DNA of 64,000 bases from Silurus meridionalis (lineage: Eukaryota > Chordata > Actinopteri > Siluriformes > Siluridae), in NCBI RefSeq assembly GCF_014805685.1, contig NC_060893.1, positions 124,001 through 188,000 of the forward strand, written 5' to 3'. Under the pieces are notes generated by a model. It did no database searches. It was not told the DNA's origin and saw only the letters and a program-made list of their open reading frames with translations. The position numbers and the translations under genes were made by a program. Shown piece by piece: positions 20,227 through 32,435 of the stretch. How positions within the stretch are numbered: position 1 is the first letter of the stretch; every line of letters starts with the position of its first letter.

Positions 20227-21183
20227 TGTGGCGGGACGTTAATTAGACAGAAACTATAACTCAGCTGACTACGCCACCCTGTTAACAGGGAACACTATTA
20301 TAGATTAATCATCTACAAAAGACACAGGTACGTGGTTTCAATAAACAGAGGCAAGAGACGTGGATACCAAAGATACAAAAAAATGTTTTATTTCACAATA
20401 AATATTACTTTTAAAACATGACTATGGGCTGGAATAAAATAGGCATAAAAACAAAAAGGAAACCGAGGCTTACCTAAAGCAGGTAAACTAGCCTAATGAG
20501 TATGCGGCTACTATATCGCCAGGAGCATAACACCAAATGCACAAGAGCACCACACACACTCACACAAACACGGTAAGACCAAGCGTGAACACACTGCACC
20601 CTGTGATAGAGTCCCACCACCGCACGCCAAGGCCAACTAGCCGTCTGCCTGAAGCCTCGGTTCCTATAACAAAGCCACTGTTAACCAAATTTAAATCACA
20701 CAAGAAATAATAGAAATAATAATTGAATGTTGTGTTTGAATGAATATACAATGAGTCAAACCAAATCATAAACAAAGCTAGCAAACAAACAAAGTAAAGT
20801 AAAACAAAGCATACAAAATTAAGTAAAACAAAGCATAAACAAAACTAGCAAAGCAAACAAGCATAAAGTTAGCAAAGCAAACAAAGTAAAGTAAAACAAA
20901 ACAAAGAAAACAAAGCATAAACAAAGCTAGCAAAGCAAACAAAGCAAACAAAGCTAGCAAAGCAGACAAAGTAAAGTAACACAAAGCATACAAAATTAAG
21001 TAAAACAAAGCATACAAAATTAAGTAAAACAAAGCAGAGTAAAACAAAGCAGCAGCATCAAAGTACGTTGCCCTCCTCTTAAAACTATTCCACCTAAAAA
21101 GGATTAAGTAGAACATTTATTCATCCCACCAAACACCACAAACCTCAGCAGAGATAGCTACACATACCTTAATATTGTCGTTT
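20227..21183 (-). repeat. 5' LTR of copy B, U3 truncated
   Basis: Homologous to 13478-14274 and then stops at ATATTGTCGTTT. The missing part corresponds to 14275-14639, which includes the TATA box at about 14557 and the LTR terminus. The element therefore lost its own promoter and one integrase recognition end. Confidence 0.9.
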
Positions 21184-21631
21184 TGGTGTGATATGAACCA
21201 GCGATCTTTAATTAAACCCACATCGTGTTTCCTTTGTGCCCCTAAGGAACTGTCTGTATCTGTGAGCCATCAATTAACATTTAGGTAAAAACACGGTGTA
21301 ATGAACAACACATTTGGTAGAATAATTCCTATCTAGCGGGATCATTTCCACGACCCTCTCGTAACTGGAACAATCCAGTTTAAGGAGATTGTGTAAATGT
21401 TTGATCTTTAAAAAACGTTTGATCCTCATCATGTGAAAATGTTACAGTTTAATGAAGTACTATTGTGTAAACTGTTTGTTAACTTCAGGACCGTCACACT
21501 GGATCTGTTCTGGTAGGACTCACCAGCATCAGGTTGTACAAACAGTTCACTCGTGACCTACGTGACCTCTGTACCGGTCTATAACATTAAAGTCTTAACA
21601 CAGTAACATTTATCATTATCAAAATAATCAC

Positions 21632-21662
<31 letters not shown>

Positions 21663-22362
21663 TTGTCCATAGAGTGTATTTAACATTAGCATGTCAGGAT
21701 ACTGTACTGGGTGAACCCCCCCCTTCACATACTGTAGTCATGACAACAGGTTCTTTTACAACTATGTCATGTGATCAGCAATGCAGCAGTTAAAACAAGT
21801 TGAAACTGATTCTCTCTATAGAGTCTGTAAACACAATGATCATCACTGCAATGCCGCTAGCGCCGTTAGCATCGCGTGCTAGCTGCTTTCTAACTGTACA
21901 ACGAGCTGCCAAGAGCTTAAAAGACTAAAACAAACAAACCAAACTGATCCATGAGCTCAGAGAGAAGCATTTAAATAGCAATAATAACTTACCTTTTGAT
22001 CAACAGCAGCTTCCCACAGATCCACATGTGTCTTCTCATGTGCAGAATCTACTTCCGGTCCAAACAGGAAATGAACGCGACGCTTCACTACATCTCTAAT
22101 GAAGCATATGAATAAACGTATGAACGGGTTTATAAAAGAAAATAAAAATACAAATCTGTAATTTACTGTCACGAGTTAATGTGTGATTATGTTTACATTA
22201 ATAGCTAAAATGCTAGCGAGCTAACACTGTTTAAATCACGTTTCTCTATTAAACAGCTTTCAAGTTACTTTAAAACTTTATTATACGATATTAAAAATGT
22301 TTACTTCAGGATCACTATTTACATCACTAATTGATACATTACAGGAAATTATACTTAAATTA
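21184..22362. other. Intergenic, no gene identified
   Basis: Contains a short (CA)n at 21630-21660. ETS-like ACTTCCGGTCC lies at about 22051. Nothing else was recognised. Confidence 0.45.
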
Positions 22363-22716
22363 CAGTGGAACCCGGTTATGTCGATGTCGTAGGCGGTCGC
22401 CAAAAATTATGGAGGTAACTGATGATGGAGATAAACAAAAATCAAAATGGCGGCAGTATATTAACGTGCTTGAAATTTCTTTATGTACATGATGTGCGTT
22501 AATAAATGAGAATGTGCATGCAATTTCTAATTTTCTAAATTTATAATTTTCCCCCCTTGTGCTCGAGATATTAGGGTTCCGCGACATAAAAAAAGATATA
22601 AGACATAACCGATAAAAAATGATTAGAAAAAGCGAGAATTCGGCGGTTCCACTTCAAAAACGTCGACTTAATAGGGTTGTCGAGTTAACCGAGGGCGAGA
22701 TAACCGGGTTCCACTG
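22363..22716. mobile_element. pogo/Tigger-like MITE with TA duplication
   Basis: Ends CAGTGGAACCCGGTTAT (22363-22379) and its inverse ATAACCGGGTTCCACTG (22700-22716), flanked on both sides by TA (22361-22362 and 22717-22718). At 354 bp without an ORF it is a non-autonomous Tc1/mariner-superfamily element. The terminus resembles pogo/Tigger ends (CAGT.GAACC..GGTTAT). Confidence 0.88.
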
Positions 22717-22732
22717 TATTTACTATTTACTC

Positions 22733-22860
22733 GCCGCCATCTTGTTTGCGCGCTTTCCCACGTTTCTTGCTGTAACTGAATAAAGCTCCGCCCACCGGCG
22801 CCATCTTGTTTTCGCGTTTTCCCGCACCTCCTGCTGTAACGGGCGGTGGCAAGATGGCGC
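22733..22860. promoter_or_regulatory. Candidate TATA-less promoter with repeated YY1 and E2F-like sites
   Basis: GCCGCCATCTTG at 22733-22744, GGCGCCATCTTG at 22797-22808 and an inverted CAAGATGGCGC at 22850-22860 are YY1-type sites. TTTTCCCGC at 22817-22825 and CTTTCCCACG at 22753-22762 are E2F-like. The first two YY1 sites sit in a duplicated unit of about 64 bp. The block is CpG-rich in AT-rich surroundings. The gene it might serve is unknown. Confidence 0.4.
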
Positions 22861-23310
22861 AGTGTTACTGCAACTTTATTGTGCTCTGAATATTTTCTAT
22901 GTGCGGTGCTCAAGGATTTGAATTATGCTTGTTTATTTCTAGTGGAAGTTCACCATGTTACTTGTTTGAGTTTTGGGATGCGGAGGACTGAGAGGAAAAA
23001 GGTGTGGACGGGACGAACTTTGGCCCAAATGTGTGTTACAACTTAGTGATGGGAAGTCGGATTCTTTTTTGTGAATCAGATCTTTCGGACAGTACGTTTA
23101 AAAAAAAAACGGTTCACCAGTTCTTTTACGTCCTTACATCATGCATATCCAAATCTCATCTCAGTGGATGAACATACACAGTAAACACATTTAAATAAAG
23201 TCATGTCTACTGCATGAGGGCATGAAGCTTATCTGTTTAAATTAAATCATCATCATCATCTTAGAAATGTTCCTTACATTTACATTTAGCACTAAATCAC
23301 CCAGTACAGG

Positions 23311-23575
23311 CACTGATGTGCAAAACGTTAATGTTTTAATTTGTTGATAAATAAACTTACTTTACATTTAAGTCCTCAGTTCACCTGTGCTCATAAATCA
23401 GCAGCGCAGCACCGCCTATACAGTATGTCCAACACATCTGATTCAGAGTCCAAAAAGTGTGTGTGTGTGTGTATTAATGTCAGACAGCACACGTACTGCT
23501 CGGTAGATCGCTCATGCTCAGTATCAACAATTCCTTGGTATCAGTAGAATGTGGGACGTGTCTGAAAGTAATAAC
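23311..23575. repeat. Repeat shared with 7672-8000
   Basis: CTGATGTGCAAAACGTTAAT through GGGACGTGTCTGAAAG, with only a short TG tract here (about 23458-23471) against a long one in the other copy. Confidence 0.8.
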
Positions 23576-24940
23576 GGTTTGTGATTGTACTGAACTAAAG
23601 GACCGCTGTCCACTGTACCACTATGCGTACTGGCCAGTAGGTGGCGCATGCTCAGTATCGGATGTTACTGAAAGAAACAGAGTTAGTAAGTAAACAAAGT
23701 TAGGAAATAAAAAAATGATTGGTTAAAGAAATAAATGCTTTGTTTGACAGTTTTACAAACCAATTTATTTTGTACCTTTAAATTAACATGAGCACAACTG
23801 TAAACCTTTTAAATTTGGTAATTCTTTAAAATTACAATAAAGATTGAATACATTTGTACAAATATTTATAAATCTTAGTGTTCAGTCCTTGTTCAATTAT
23901 TTGTGTTTATGTTGGTATTGCAGCTTTTACTTTGTTATGCTATTTTTTATGCTATTATGCTATTTATGTGTATTTGGAAAAGCAAAATAAACTTTTTTTG
24001 TATTTAATGTTTTGGTTTTACCTTACAATAGAGATGTCAAAAAGAGGTTGGCCTGTAGGTGGCGGTGCCCTCAGTTCTGTACAGTGTACAACTAAGTGAG
24101 AGAATGGGAAGTTCATGCCTTTTGACATTTGAGGTTACAGCCAACAGGATAGAGACTTGCAGGAGATTTAATAACCAGAAGAAAGTAAATTGATTTATAT
24201 TTCTCTTCACGTTTATCTTTGTGTAGCCGGTCTACTGCTAACCGCTGCTACTCTCTTCTGCGTTGTGGTAAAGCTCAGGACACTTTCATTCAGTTCACCA
24301 GAGAAGGTTTATTAGCAGTTTCACCCACTAACCAACACTCCTCAGATCTCTCCTGTGGATTAATGTAAATAAGGAGAAATCACTCGTGGGCACCATGTGA
24401 CAGTGGATTCCTGTATTGTACAACAACTGTTAGCTGTCTTACAACTCAGAAGCACATTAACACTGAATACATACAGCCCACATGCTCAATCCTCACATTC
24501 TAAATCCACTTGCACATAAAACATACAGTAGAACATATCAGTCTCAGAACTGTTCATATCAAATCAGTTTCAAACAGATTTTTATGCTTAATGAGTTTAA
24601 TTATCTCATTAATTGAAGCGCTCACACAAACCCCTACCTCTCCAGCATATGCAATGCAAACTGACGAGGCACGGGCTCTCAATTGAAAATGCCGTCCGCA
24701 TAACGCCAAGAGTAAATATCAAAATAAAAGTCTCTTACAGAAAACAGCAAAATAAACACTTAATACCCAAAGAAAGAAAACAAATAATATAACAATACAG
24801 GATTTTTTTGAAAAAGCAAATTATCCCATTTATATTACACTCATACATTTGCAAGTATTTCATTTAAGTATTTCCTCTAATAACCCTTATGTCATAACAA
24901 CCAAGGCTGATAGAACAGGTAGCAGCACCCAATTTTAAAG
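23576..24940. other. hAT element interior, non-coding
   Basis: AT-rich, with TAGGTGGCG at two places (about 23637 and 24055). No coding sequence was identified before the transposase. Confidence 0.4.
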
Positions 24941-26858
24941 ATGACCTCCAGAAAAAGAAGTAATATTTGGCTTCATTTTGAGGAGGCTGGACCTAATAAG
25001 GCAAAATGCAAGTTTTGCAACAATATTTTGTCAGGCCAAGGGAGGAACATCAAATTATAGACGGCATCTCCAAGTAAAGCATCCAACTGCATTGCTTATG
25101 CAAGTGAGACAAGAGGATCCTATGGAATCTACACCAGCCTCAGGTAGTAGTGCTTCTGTGACCGCAGTCTCCTCTAATACTGGCTCTACGGCATCCACAT
25201 CTGGAACTGGCACCAGTGTCCAACTAACAAGACAAAGTCAAATTACAAGCTTTCTGAGAACACCAATTGGCCCTATCAGACAAAACAAATTGGATGAGGA
25301 ACTAGTTAAAATGATTACAGCAGATTTACAACCTTTCTCAATTGTTACCGACACAGGATTTAGAAGATTTGTGAAGGCACTTGATCCATCATATGTTTTA
25401 CCAAACAGAAAGACCACAGCTTTACAACAAAATGGAAGAAGAGCTGATGGTAAAGTCAGCAATGCCGCTGCTGTGTGTCTGACCACTGATTGCTGGACAT
25501 CACGAACAACTACCAGTTTTATGGCAGTCACTTGTCATTTTATTGATGAAGATTTTACACTTTCATCATCTCTTCTGGACTGCTTCTCATTTACAGACAG
25601 ACACACTGCTGACAACCTAGCAGCTGAACTTGTGGAAAATCACAAACAAAGTTGTTGCTTGTGTTTCTGACAATGCCAGCAACATAAAAGCAGCTATTCG
25701 GAAAGCTGAATGGAGGCACTTGCCATGCTTTGCCCATACTTTAAACCTTATTGAAAGCTTGAAACACATTCAAGCGACAGTTGCAAAAGTGAAGAATGTT
25801 GTTGAATAAGTCAACAGCAGCACCGTTGCCCCAGAAAGATCAAAAGCAACACAAAAACAAATGGGCCTTGAAGAGCTCAAGCAGGATGTAATAATAAGAT
25901 GGAACTCTACTTATTACATGCTGAAAAGATTTTGGCTGCAGAAGGAAGCAATCATTGCTACACTTGCCCTGGTTAACCCCAACCTTCCAACACTGACACT
26001 TGATGAATAATTAAAGATGTATGTGAAATTCTTCAGCCATTTGAAGAAGTCACTGTTGAAATGTCTGCTGAAAGGTATGTATAATTTAAGTGTATGATTT
26101 TGTAAAATTTAAACCAACATGAATTTATCTTATTATAAAAATATGGTAACTTATATTTGATCTGACTTAGTTCTTTTGTCTTTTTATTAAAACAGATATG
26201 TGACTGCATCCAAGGTCATTTTGATGTCAAGGGGACTGCAAAAAGTTGTCCAGCGATTGAGGGGTGCTGTGTCTAACCATGGCCCAGTTACTGCAATGAT
26301 AGACTCATTGGCTGAAGACATGCAAAGGTGCTTTCACCAAATTGAGCATTTTCGTCTTTATTCTGAGGCAACACTGCTTGACCCCAGATTTATACAAAAG
26401 GCATTTCATAATGCAGTAGTTGCAGATGAAGCAGCCAAAAGCATAACTGCTGCTTCATCTGGTTTTGGTCCAGCACCGAAGTGCAAACTCAAGCTGAGCG
26501 CACAGCTCCTTCTTCATCTGAACAAGTGTCTTCAATCTGGAAGGATTTTGATGAGAGAGTGTCTGATGCAGTCAGCATCAGCAACCCAACATCCACTGCA
26601 ATGGCAGCAATGCGAGGTTATCTTGCAGAGACCTTAATTCCCAGAACAGAAGACCCACTGGCCTGGTGGAAATCTAGGCAGACCATATATGAAGGGTTAA
26701 CTGCTGTTATAAAAAGGAGGCTTTGCATTGTAGCTACATCTGTGCCTTCAGAAAGAGTGTTTTCAAAAACAGGCCAGATTATTTCAGAAAGACGAAACAG
26801 ACTGAGTCCTAACAAAGTTAGGCAGATTGTTTTTCTCAATGCAAACCTACCCTTGTAA
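24941..26858 (+). pseudogene. hAT-family transposase (BED finger, hATC domain), broken
   Basis: Starts ATGACCTCCAG at 24941. The BED zinc finger spans SNIWLHFEEAGPNKAKCKFC and, after a one-base frame change near 25040, GGTSNYRRHLQVKHPT. The catalytic RNase H-like fold follows with LTTDCWTSRTTTSFMAVTCH (first Asp region, about 25480) and, after another frame change near 25645, VSDNASNIKAAI and HLPCFAHTLNLI. Stops occur near 25807 and 26008. An intron with GGTATGT...AACAG lies at about 26074-26195. The C-terminal dimerisation domain is well kept: LAWWKSRQTIYEGL, TSVPSERVFSKTGQIISERR, RLSPNKVRQIVFL, ending at 26858. It resembles the Ac-type hAT group and ZBED host proteins. Confidence 0.85.
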
Positions 26859-27558
26859 GACAACATGCCAATAAGAGACCAAATAACAAAGCTGCTTATT
26901 ATTTTGTTTTTCCACTGCACTGGTTCAAGATGTTTAAATCTTTATTTGCATGTTAAGAATGCAAAGTAACATTTGTTATTTATAAACAAGTTTCGACTAC
27001 ATAGTTAATTACAGTTTATAAGTGGACTTTTTTCAACAATAATTTTTTGTTACAAATGTAATGGAGTATAGCTTGAAACACTTTAATACAGTTTTATTAA
27101 AACATTTCCATTTAATATAAATTCTACTTGTGAAAGTGTCATGATTTACTCTAATAATAGTACATTTATTCCTTCCTTTTAAACAATCAGCTGGTTTTAA
27201 GGAAAAAAGGAATCACATTTTTGTGCAGCATCCATGATTATGATCATACAAACACAAATAAATATAAAAGACACAGACATTTATCTCATTATAAAAGCAA
27301 TGTAATAATTTTAAACACATTTCCACTTTCTGGTGTTTATTAAATTACTTTAAAATATACAATCCATCTCGTCCTGCTGAAATTACACGCATGCTCAGTA
27401 TCGTTGTTACGTGTCGGACGTGTTGGTTTCTGATTCTGTGTACTGGAGATTCAGAAACTAGCGAGCGGTATATGAATGGAGTCTGAAGAACCGCGGTAGC
27501 AACATGTGTACTGTTTGTTTAGCCGCGCATGCGCCGTGTTAATGTAGTGCCCTCACCG
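26859..27558. other. hAT 3' non-coding region
   Basis: AT-rich with no ORF. The sequence CATGCTCAGTATCGTTGTTACGTGTCGGACGTG at about 27390 is related to the repeat at 7921-7975. Confidence 0.4.
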
Positions 27559-27638
27559 CCTGATGAGGGGAGATAAATGTAAAATAACACAAGTGACATG
27601 GAGCTGCTGCTGCTTCACCACTGTCAGTGTATTGTTTT
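27559..27638. repeat. 79-bp direct repeat, copy 1
   Basis: CCTGATGAGGGGAGATAAAT to CAGTGTATTGTTT; recurs at 27987-28065 with one visible difference. Confidence 0.92.
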
Positions 27639-27986
27639 TTTTATTCTTTATAACAAATGAGAACAATATTGTTTTAATATTCAAATAAATTATATAACTT
27701 AAAGAAAGTACAATATATAAATATATACACATCAGTACAAACACAACTGTTGCATTTTTATAAAAAGAAAAACATATTACACTTAGCAATTAACTCATAC
27801 CATGCTATTTGTGAGACCGCATGGTCTCCATGACTAGCATGAGAGCTGCAACAAACACATACAAAACAAACTTCCACGCTGATAACAACAAGAACCCAAA
27901 CACTCTAAATAGTGTCATATACAATCCTTAAAACAACCACAACATTCAAAAAAACACATTTTAAACTTTGAAATGTTTTTCCCATA

Positions 27987-28065
27987 CCTGATGAGGGGAG
28001 ATAAATGTAAAATAACACAAGTGACACGGAGCTGCTGCTGCTTCACCACTGTCAGTGTATTGTTT
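27987..28065. repeat. 79-bp direct repeat, copy 2
   Basis: See 27559-27638. Spacing is 428 bp, inside the hAT element. Confidence 0.92.
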
Positions 28066-28595
28066 GAGCAGCACGCCCCCTCCCCACTCAGGTGCGCACT
28101 TCAGCCAAGACAAAAGCAATCGAATGTTTGATTGTCAGACAACATTAATACAACGATATATTATTGTCACTACCAAACTATTTATTTATTATCATTTCCC
28201 CTAGCTACTACCACATTAACAGCTCATGATCGTTCTCAGTGTGTGGGACGTGTCTGAAAGAAACGGTTCTTGATCCAGTACTGGTGACTCGAGAACAGCA
28301 GTGTGTGTGCTGCTGGGAATCGGCAGGTATGCGCATGCTCAGTGATGATCACTTGTTCAGCAGCATGTTTCAGTTTAATGTGTGTACTGTTGGAGAAACT
28401 GGAAAAGAACCCCATTCTCAGGGATATGGATTTATTTAGAGTCGGATAGACGCTCATACACATTCACAAGTGAGTAACGAGTCATTTTGTTGATTAGTGC
28501 TGATTTGAGACGCGAACTGTTTTGAACGATTCAGTCCGATTTTGTGAACCGGTTCGACCAGTTCACTAAAAAGAACCAGTTCAAATGAACGATTC

Positions 28596-29690
28596 GTGAC
28601 ATCACTACCATCATCCAGTACAATACAGACAATCATTGAGGACTTTCAAAATGCCCATGAAATTGGTCTGTCTCATTCCTATATGATTTTAAGTCAGAAA
28701 CTAAAAGAACTTGGAATCCAAGAGGCCACCATAAGCAACATCATTGATAAAATTAGCAGGGCAGATCTTCTTAAGATGTGTAACAGGGACATTTTGAGCA
28801 CAGACCAAAAAAGAGCTTTTTCAAAAACAATTTCAACTATGTTGAGCCTGTGCCTTTTCTTCTGGGCAGTGATGAAAATGTTCAGGAGTGCTTTCCCCAG
28901 TATATTTCTATCAGTGAGACGTTGGCCACACTGTTAAAAAGTCTGTTCAGAGTCTGTAAGAGAACAACATGTTGCCACATGTTTGCAACCAGCTACTGAA
29001 AATCTCCTTCAGGATGTGCGAGATGGAGAGGGATTCAAGGGAAATCCATTGTTAAAAACAGAACCTTCCTCTGTTGGTGGGATCCTGTATCAAGATGCCT
29101 TTAAGGTTGTGAACCCACTTGGTTCAGGAAAAAAAAACACAAAATTTTGTTTACATGACCCTGACTGACACAATAGATCCACAATTGAACATATGCAACT
29201 TGTCCTACTATGTAGGGAGAAAGATTTTAAATATTTTGGAATGAACAAAGCTTTTAAACCATTGATCAGTGATCTCAAGCTTCTAGAGGAGGTATTTTGA
29301 CTGATAATGGCATTGTAAAAGGAGCTTTAGTTGCCATTTCAGGAGACAACCTGGAATCACACTGCATCAGAGTTTTTGTAGAAAACTTTAGTCGAACCAG
29401 CCATTTCTGCAGCTACTGTGAGATTGACAGAAACATTTTTATGAATGAACCATACACGTGTGGGACTCGATGAACTGCACAATCCTATCACAGTCATTTG
29501 GGAGTTTTAGCCACCAGCGATACTGTCTCAGCTTGTGGCATGAACACAGACTCTCCTTTTAACCAGCTCAATTATTTTCATGTCTGGGGCATGATTTGTT
29601 TGAGGGTATTGTGTCTTATGACCTTGCCTTGTTTGTTGGTCACTTGGTTCAGGAGAAGCACTTTACCTACTTACAATTAAACAGATGTAA
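28596..29690 (+). pseudogene. Unassigned transposase-like protein, possibly CACTA-related
   Basis: Conserved-looking blocks in changing plus-strand frames: IIEDFQNAHEIGLSHSYMIL, KELGIQEATISNIIDKISRA, YVEPVPFLLGSDENVQECFP, GILYQDAFKVVNPLGSG, MQLVLLC-like and KYFGMNKAFKPLISDLKLLEE, GALVAISGDNLESHCI, FSRTSHFCSYCEIDRN, LATSDTVSACGMNTDSPFN and GHDLFEGIVSYDLALFVGHL. I recognise this order from multicopy uncharacterised fish proteins thought to be transposon-derived. The GDN, C..C and HDLFEG elements recall CACTA/EnSpm-type transposases. I cannot assign it firmly. Many frameshifts and a stop (GTR*TAQSY) make it a pseudogene. It begins just at the right end of the hAT element. Confidence 0.5.
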
Positions 29691-30991
<1,301 letters not shown>

Positions 30992-30997
30992 TATATT

Positions 30998-31530
30998 GAT
31001 TATAACAAACTCTTGTACAGTTTAAGTGTAATTTTAATAAAAAAAAACATTATTTAGATAAAATAAAAACAAAAACGTTCATCGGCGATTTTTGTAGAAG
31101 TAAAATACTACCATCTAGTGGTGATATGAGAAATTGCAACTTGTCACCAGGCGGTATTTTCTTTTGTATTTTTCCTATGTTTCCACACGGACGGTTTTTA
31201 CTTGTCGAACCTGCGCTTCATGGCAGATTTTAGTGCTGATTTGAGACTTCAGCATCAGTAAAAACTAATATTTAGTGTTTATTTTTCTGTGAAATTTTCA
31301 TTTCGATTTGTCAAATAAACAAATATATATAGAGTTATATAAAACAATGGTATTTTAATTTCATAAAATTAAATTAGTATTTGATAACTATTATAAAATT
31401 ATAAATATATAATAATATAAAAAATTTATAATAGAAACAACGATTTAATTATTTTGTATTTTATTATTGGCCTAATTATTTATAATTTACTAAGAACTTG
31501 TCCATTTGTATTAAATATAAATATAAAATT
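30998..31530 (+). repeat. Dispersed AT-rich repeat family R1, copy 1
   Basis: Contains ACAAACTCTTGTACAGTTTA, CGGCGATTTTTGTAGAAGTA, CTACCATCTAGTGGTGATAT, CACCAGGCGGTATTTTC, CACGGACGGTTTTTACTTGT and GCGCTTCATGGCAGATTTTA. Copies are at 44420-44915 (+) and 44925-45240 (-), with a related piece at 56728-57010. A GATA array precedes both plus-strand copies. Class unknown. Confidence 0.85.
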
Positions 31531-31537
31531 GGGCAAG

Positions 31538-31796
31538 TCCACAATTAGAGAAGCCTTTTTATGCCCAAAATGCTCTGTTTGTTATTTTTGCCAGTCTCAC
31601 CTGTTTGCACAGTTGTGTTGTGATCTCTAAGGTCTGGCATCTCCTCCAAACAAGGATACACTCGCACAGTCCAAGTGTCTTTTCTCACTTAAACACCTGG
31701 ATGAAGACAGTGTCCACATCCATACTCTTCATTAAACTGTTGAAATTTCACAGCAAAGGTCGTGCAACAGCATCACATACAGCACATAATGCATAG
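31538..31796 (-). pseudogene. Transposase-domain fragment, CACTA-like
   Basis: The minus strand encodes CAVCDAVARPLL, then after a frame change FQQFNEEYGCGHCLHPGV, and WTVRVYPCLEEMPDLRDHNT, TVQTGETGKNNKQSILGIKR, ending in a stop near 31540. CDA.ARP...(F)N...GC..CLHPG is a signature I associate with fish EnSpm/CACTA-like transposase-domain proteins. Two frame changes mark it as a relic. It is unclear whether it belongs with the plus-strand relic at 28596-29690 or with the small-exon gene upstream on the same strand. Confidence 0.5.
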
Positions 31797-31957
31797 ACCT
31801 TTGTGGGTTTTATTGAATGATCTACTGGATTCTGCCATTAAGGTCCCTTCTGTCCAAGAATTTAGCATTTATATTTAAAGTATTTACTAAAAGATGTGTT
31901 AAGCTTTAATGTTGATCTACTTATTTTGAAACTCGACAACATTGCAATCCGCTATGT

Positions 31958-32345
31958 TTAATTCAATTCAATGTTTATTTGTATTGCGCTTTTAACAATG
32001 AACAGCTTTACACAGATAATGTGGTAATTAAAAGTGAAAATGTTCTTTATAGGTACGTTTTTCCCTGATGAACAAGATGGTGGCGACTGTGGCAAGGAAA
32101 AACTCCCCGAGATGGCATAAGGAAGAAACCTTGAGAGGAACCAGACTCAAGAGGGAACCCATCCTCATCTGGGTTGCACCAAATGTCCATTTGTAGCAGA
32201 TATACAATGTTGCGGGGTACAGTGATGATGATCAGAAGCGAAATGTAGTCCTGAGTGAATGTAGCAGACTGTTGACATTAACTACAGTCCAATCCGTCCT
32301 CAAAGCTCCCGTTCTTACTCCAAATTCATGTCCTGAATTACGCAT
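31958..32345 (+). repeat. Dispersed repeat (TTCAATTCAATGTTTATTTG type)
   Basis: Opens TTCAATTCAATGTTTATTTG, TATTGCGCTTTTAACAATG, a widespread fish repeat start, and contains AAGGAAGAAACCTTGAGAGG, AACCAGACTCAAGAGGGAAC. Shares blocks with 7279-7395. Confidence 0.75.
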
Positions 32346-32435
32346 CACATCTTACCTTCAATTTTATCTACACATTTAGGGACAATGTATGTAACAAAAT
32401 GTGAACCAAAATTACATACAAATGTCCTTATTTAC

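Larger units (their letters stand above)
13478..21183 (-). mobile_element. Ty3/gypsy LTR retrotransposon copy B
   Basis: It contains, in minus-strand order, a partial 5' LTR (20227-21183), a tRNA-Ser primer site, gag, a retropepsin-like protease, RT, RNase H, integrase, a polypurine tract and a full 3' LTR (13478-14639). PR-RT-RH-INT is the Ty3/gypsy order. About 365 bp of the 5' LTR U3 are missing at 21183, so no target duplication can be checked. Gag, protease and RT have frameshifts. Confidence 0.93.
23044..28607 (+). mobile_element. hAT DNA transposon with BED-finger transposase remnant
   Basis: The left end reads TAGTGATGGGAAGTCGGATT (23044) and the right end, inverted, reads TAGTGATGTCACGAATCGTT (28607). 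The first 8 bp match and later parts loosely do. A hAT transposase lies inside (24941-26858). I could not find an 8-bp duplication: left flank GTTACAAC, right flank CCATCATC. The two ends may therefore belong to different copies of the family. Confidence 0.6.

Noticed and set aside
22846..23046. Short frame starting MARWRSVTATLL next to the YY1 module
   Set aside because: It is an open stretch without splice or conservation support; the ATG overlaps the YY1 site.
23044..28607. Target duplication for the large hAT element
   Set aside because: The 8-bp flanks (GTTACAAC and CCATCATC) do not match, so the borders are kept as approximate.
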